Assembly (NCBI RefSeq): GCF_050436995.1
Contig: NC_134758.1
Span: 9,920,001-9,984,000 of the forward strand
Length of the DNA: 64,000 nucleotides
Direction of reading: 5' to 3'
From: Anticarsia gemmatalis
Taxonomy: Eukaryota > Arthropoda > Insecta > Lepidoptera > Erebidae
The translations under genes and the position numbers were made by a program. The notes beneath the pieces are model-generated. The model was given only the letters and a program-made list of their open reading frames with translations. It was not told the DNA's origin and searched no databases. Positions 60,287 through 64,000 of this stretch are shown piece after piece. Position 1 is the first letter of the stretch, and each line of letters begins with the position of its first letter.

Positions 60287-61320
60287 AAAATCGATTAAAT
60301 TAAAAATGATTATTGCGATAGTTTTATTTCCACGATTTACGAAGCTGTCGTAAGTTCCATGAAATAAAATTATATTTTGCATTTCGCTCAAAATTATTAT
60401 TCCTCTACAAACCCATTAAGAATCAAACCCGTAATGATAAAACTGACAAGCCGTTACAAAATCTCTATAAGCCAATAAATCACTCGTATGATCAAAAGCC
60501 GTATTGATCGGATTGTAAAGATCCAGCCCCACGGGTCGTAGGTTCGAACTTCGGCTATTATTTCCCGATACGATATTTGCATGGCAATAGACCACATTTG
60601 CATATTAGGTTACCATAGATTTTTACATGACAAAGTGTATTGTTTGTCACCTGGGTTCACCCGTTGATAGTAATAATAATGTTCGTAATTTTGAGATGAA
60701 AGGCAGTTGCGTTTTTGCGTTGATGTTGTTTATTAACTATTTTGAGACTCACCAGGCGGCGCCACTTGTGATGCAAATTTTTGCTTTTGGTTTAAACTTT
60801 AAGTTAAAAATCTAATGATGTTTTTTCACGTTATATGGGCTTTTAAATTTGAGATACTGGTCCAATCTTACCTAGCTTTATTCGGAAGAATTTAAGTTTT
60901 GAAACTATAGCGGTTTGTACACAAAATACAAAATATAATTGAATTCTCATCTACTTTAAGATCCTTTTAGTAATTTGTATTAAATTAGTAATAGCAATAC
61001 TATTAGCTACAGAAATCTATAATTTACTGTATCAGGACATAAGCGCCATATGCGCACATAAAAAAGTTAACAAAAACCAAACAAAAGAATGAACATTAAA
61101 ACAAAAAGTGAAATCACAAAAACCGTCTATCAAACGCGAGCCAAAAGGCCCAATTTATTTGGATTACATCAAATTAAAATAATAGTCCACAAAAAACTAA
61201 CCCTTTTATAAAAAACCAAACATCTTGAAAATCACGCGCGTCATGTTGCATTAAACTTAACCCTTAAATGCGAACTCAAAAAATCACTTTCACCTAACCT
61301 GTGTTGACTAAAAAAGGTAT

Positions 61321-61640
61321 AAAAACCGGCCAAGTGCGAGTCGGACTCGTGCACTAAGGGTTCCGTACCAAAAATAAGAAAAAATACACGTTTATTGTAT
61401 GGGCACCCCATTAAATTTTTTGTATTTCTTGTTATAGCAGCAACAGGAATACATAATTTGTGAATATTTCGTTAATAAGTAATAATGTTACTTCCTAACT
61501 ATTACGGTTTATAAGATGGACAGTCTGGTGACAGACGGACAAACAGACAGACGGACGGACAGAAAGAGAAACGGACGGACAAGCGGCGGAGGCTTAGTAA
61601 TAGAGTTCCATTTTACCTTTTAAGTACAGAACCCTAAAAA
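61321..61640 (+). repeat. Lepidopteran 'CGGCCAAGTGCGA' interspersed element, fuller copy
   Basis: It starts AAAAACCGGCCAAGTGCGAG, continues AAGGGTTCCGTACC and ends ACAGAACCCTAAAAA. GGGTTCCGT near the start and ACAGAACCC at the end are a diverged inverted pair. A GACGGACAGACAGA-type tract lies at 61530-61585. Confidence 0.6.
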
Positions 61641-61972
61641 GCGTATAAAAAAACTACATCGGTAACTGCCACCTGAGATTTTTAACAAAGGGATGTTTGG
61701 CCCTTTTTTTCTTGTCGACAATTGTCAGTTAACCCTTCAATAGGGCAGGAAGTCTTCGAGTTTATAGACACCTGCATAGAAAGTGAATCCGTTGTAGTTT
61801 GTTCGTTATGATTTATTTCAAAGACAATTTGGACCGTGAAATTGATAGTGGGAATCTTCCTTGTAAAAGGGTTATGGGAATTGCTTGTGAGATTCTTTTT
61901 ATTAAAAGTTATTGTAGTTAGGCGTGCAATTTTATTTAAATATAAAAGTTTATTTGGATAAAGAAATTTATA

Positions 61973-62197
61973 TCTATACTATACTAATATTATAAAGCTA
62001 AAGAGTTTGTTTGTTTGATTGTTTGTTTGTTTGAACGCGCTAATCTCAGGAACTACTGGTCCGATTTGAAAAATTCTTTCAGTGTTAGATAGCCCATTTA
62101 TCGAGGAAGGCTAAAGGCTATATAACATCACGCTACGGGGAAAATTACGACCCATCCTCTCTTATGTGACGCAAGCGAAGTTGCACGGGTCAGCTAG
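61973..62197 (+). mobile_element. Helitron-like element, family A, plus strand, internally deleted
   Basis: The only full plus-strand copy of this family. It starts TCTATACTATACTAATATTA (an extra ATACT) and ends GTTGCACGGGTCAGCTAG, between A and T. It lacks the segment between the TAGCGTGATG block and GGGGAAAA. Confidence 0.65.
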
Positions 62198-62199
62198 TA

Positions 62200-63745
62200 A
62201 ATAATATACGCCTGTTTTACTCAAAGATGTAGAGGTACATAAAATACATCTACATTTCACTCATAATTCGTTATCAATTCAAACAATTCCAATTACTAAT
62301 AATAAGAAAATTGCATACCAACATAAAATACAATAACTGTCATTACTCTAGCGATTACGAAACACAATTATGCACATACATCTTGAAGAAATTTCACACG
62401 CATATTAAATAGACCGCGACCCTTACGTCAGTGCTATGTGAATTGATTTTTTACTAAACTATTGTCAGTACCTGTGTATTGTTATACATGATTTATATTT
62501 GCATAGTTTATTTGTGACTTTGTATGAGTTCGTTGGAGGTTGCGTGAATTGAGTTCAATTGCGCCGTGGAGGGTTGAGTTCAAATGTTTTTGAGATGATT
62601 GTAAATGTGAATTTTAATTTTTGATGTTGACTTTTGGATTGAGAATGATTTGAAAATGGTTTGTTTCATGTAGTACTGCTTTTGTCTACGACTCCGTTGA
62701 CGAGATCGACATGGGCAATAGTTATAATAATATAATCACTCGAAATCTAGTATTTTTGTAGGCTTTACGTTATTCAGATACAAATTAAGCAACACTGGCA
62801 AGTTACATCAAAAATTGTTCAACGTGAAGCGTCATAACTTTTGCATCATATGTTTTTAGTGTGTAGAATTATACATTAATTTACTGTCAAGGTGCTGATA
62901 CTTTAAAGAAATGTAAGTCGTCGTCTACAATTAAAAACTTTAGTAAAAAAGAATTTTCACTCTTTTTTTCGAAAAAGTCACAAAAATTACAATATTTAAC
63001 CACTTCACCAAACTACTTAACATTTCGGCAAACGATTATTCTCAATTCTCAACCTAACAATTTTCACTTAACACCAAAAAACCATAATTACTTATATAAT
63101 TTATAATTGGCAAGAACATGAAAAGCAGATGTGTTAACTTTTTTAAAAACTTCCAATTACAAAATGTTGCCAGTGGTAAAAAAGAATTCGTCGTTGGTTA
63201 ATTGGTTGTTACGTCATTACGTTTAGCTGTTAACACTTTCGAGCCTTGTAAGGAGGGTTTTATGGAGGCAACACTTTTTTTAACTTTAGGTACTTACTAA
63301 CGGTAATTTCCAATGAACTATCTAAGATTACAGATGGATTGCTATCTTAGACGGTTATGTTAAAATGTTTTGTCGTGAATTGATTTGGGTAGGAATTTCT
63401 GCGGTCAGCTATGACCACAACATTACTGGGTTTTAAAATATAGTCAAGTAATGATAATAACTGATAGATAACAATTGTCTTTAATAAGTAGTAGTGTATT
63501 GATTCTGAGACCAAAATTATAGTTCTGCTAGCTATAAAACAAGGGCCTTTTTAACTTTGAAAATAAATGCGTGTAATATTCTCTATATTATGTATATTAT
63601 TATGCACTAGAATTATCTTCATATAACTACGTACATAAAGGTCGTTTTAGAAATCATAAAACCTGTGTATTCATAACCAATACTTACCTATTATTTGTCA
63701 CTAAACCCGCAGTGGAAAATTATAAACGTTTCTAAAAATATTACA
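62200..63745. other. No gene or element recognised
   Basis: AT-rich unique-looking DNA between two Helitron-like copies. Confidence 0.5.
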
Positions 63746-63750
63746 GTTTA

Positions 63751-63987
63751 CTAGCTGACCCGCACAACTTGCGTCACATTAAAGAGAATGGATGAAATTT
63801 TTCCCCGTTTTTGTACCATTTTTTACTAGTACTCTGCTCCTGGTCCTCTTGGTCGTAGCCTTCCTCAATAAATTGGCTATCTAACACTGAAACAATTTTT
63901 CAAATCGGTCCAGTAGTTCCTGAGATTAGCGCGTTCAAACAAACAAACAAACAAACATACTCTCCAGCTTAATAATATTAGTATAGA
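63751..63987 (-). mobile_element. Helitron-like element, family A, CAAA subtype
   Basis: TCTATACTAATATTATTAAG to GGGTCAGCTAG between A and T. A small deletion removes part of the 3' hairpin loop (CGCACAACTTGCGTC), so this copy may be immobile. Confidence 0.6.
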
Positions 63988-64000
63988 TTAGTGACATTAT

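Noticed and set aside
63640..63720. Minus-strand exon ending at AATAG|GTAAGTATT
   Set aside because: All three frames back to the nearest acceptor contain stops.

Overview
This is AT-rich, intron-like insect DNA from a lepidopteran, most likely a noctuid close to Helicoverpa or its relatives. The evidence is the repeat content. There are 5S-rRNA-derived SINEs and tRNA-derived SINEs of the kind described from Helicoverpa armigera (HaSE1-3), many short Helitron-like elements that are common in Lepidoptera, and several other moth-type interspersed tails. There is no bacterial-style gene organisation. Almost all open reading frames longer than 60 codons are chance frames in AT-rich DNA or pieces of transposons.

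Host genes: no complete gene is visible. Four small candidate exons have good splice signals. Two are on the minus strand (28834-28899 and 9137-9173); they are phase-compatible and could belong to one gene with a ~20 kb intron. Two are on the plus strand and each carries an ATG just before a donor site (25758-25802, downstream of a CpG-rich block, and 49906-49955). Two CpG-rich blocks (about 20940-21340 and 24420-25500) stand out against the AT-rich background and look like promoter or first-exon DNA. None of the encoded peptides is long enough for me to name a gene.

Layout: 1-20 kb is mostly unique AT-rich DNA with a few old SINE and LINE tails and one microexon. 20-26 kb holds the CpG-rich blocks, a perfect 27-bp-arm hairpin (23166-23223) and the plus-strand candidate first exon. 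26.1-29.6 kb holds a Helitron-like element, a Penelope-like element (GIY-YIG ORF between 121-bp inverted repeats), the second minus-strand exon, two more Helitron-like elements and a tRNA SINE with a mariner-MITE tail. 30-43 kb is again mostly unique, with a reverse transcriptase scrap, a MITE, a 5S SINE and Helitron copies. 43-64 kb is a dense mobile-element landscape: Helitron copies, one tandem pair, 5S SINEs, three MITEs and a 1.36 kb Tigger/pogo-like element with a broken transposase.

The unifying theme is non-autonomous transposition. Helitron-like copies end in TC...CTAG between A and T. SINEs borrow their ends from 5S rRNA, tRNA and a mariner MITE. Larger elements survive only as fragments. 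Family assignments rest on motif recognition by eye; no database search was run.
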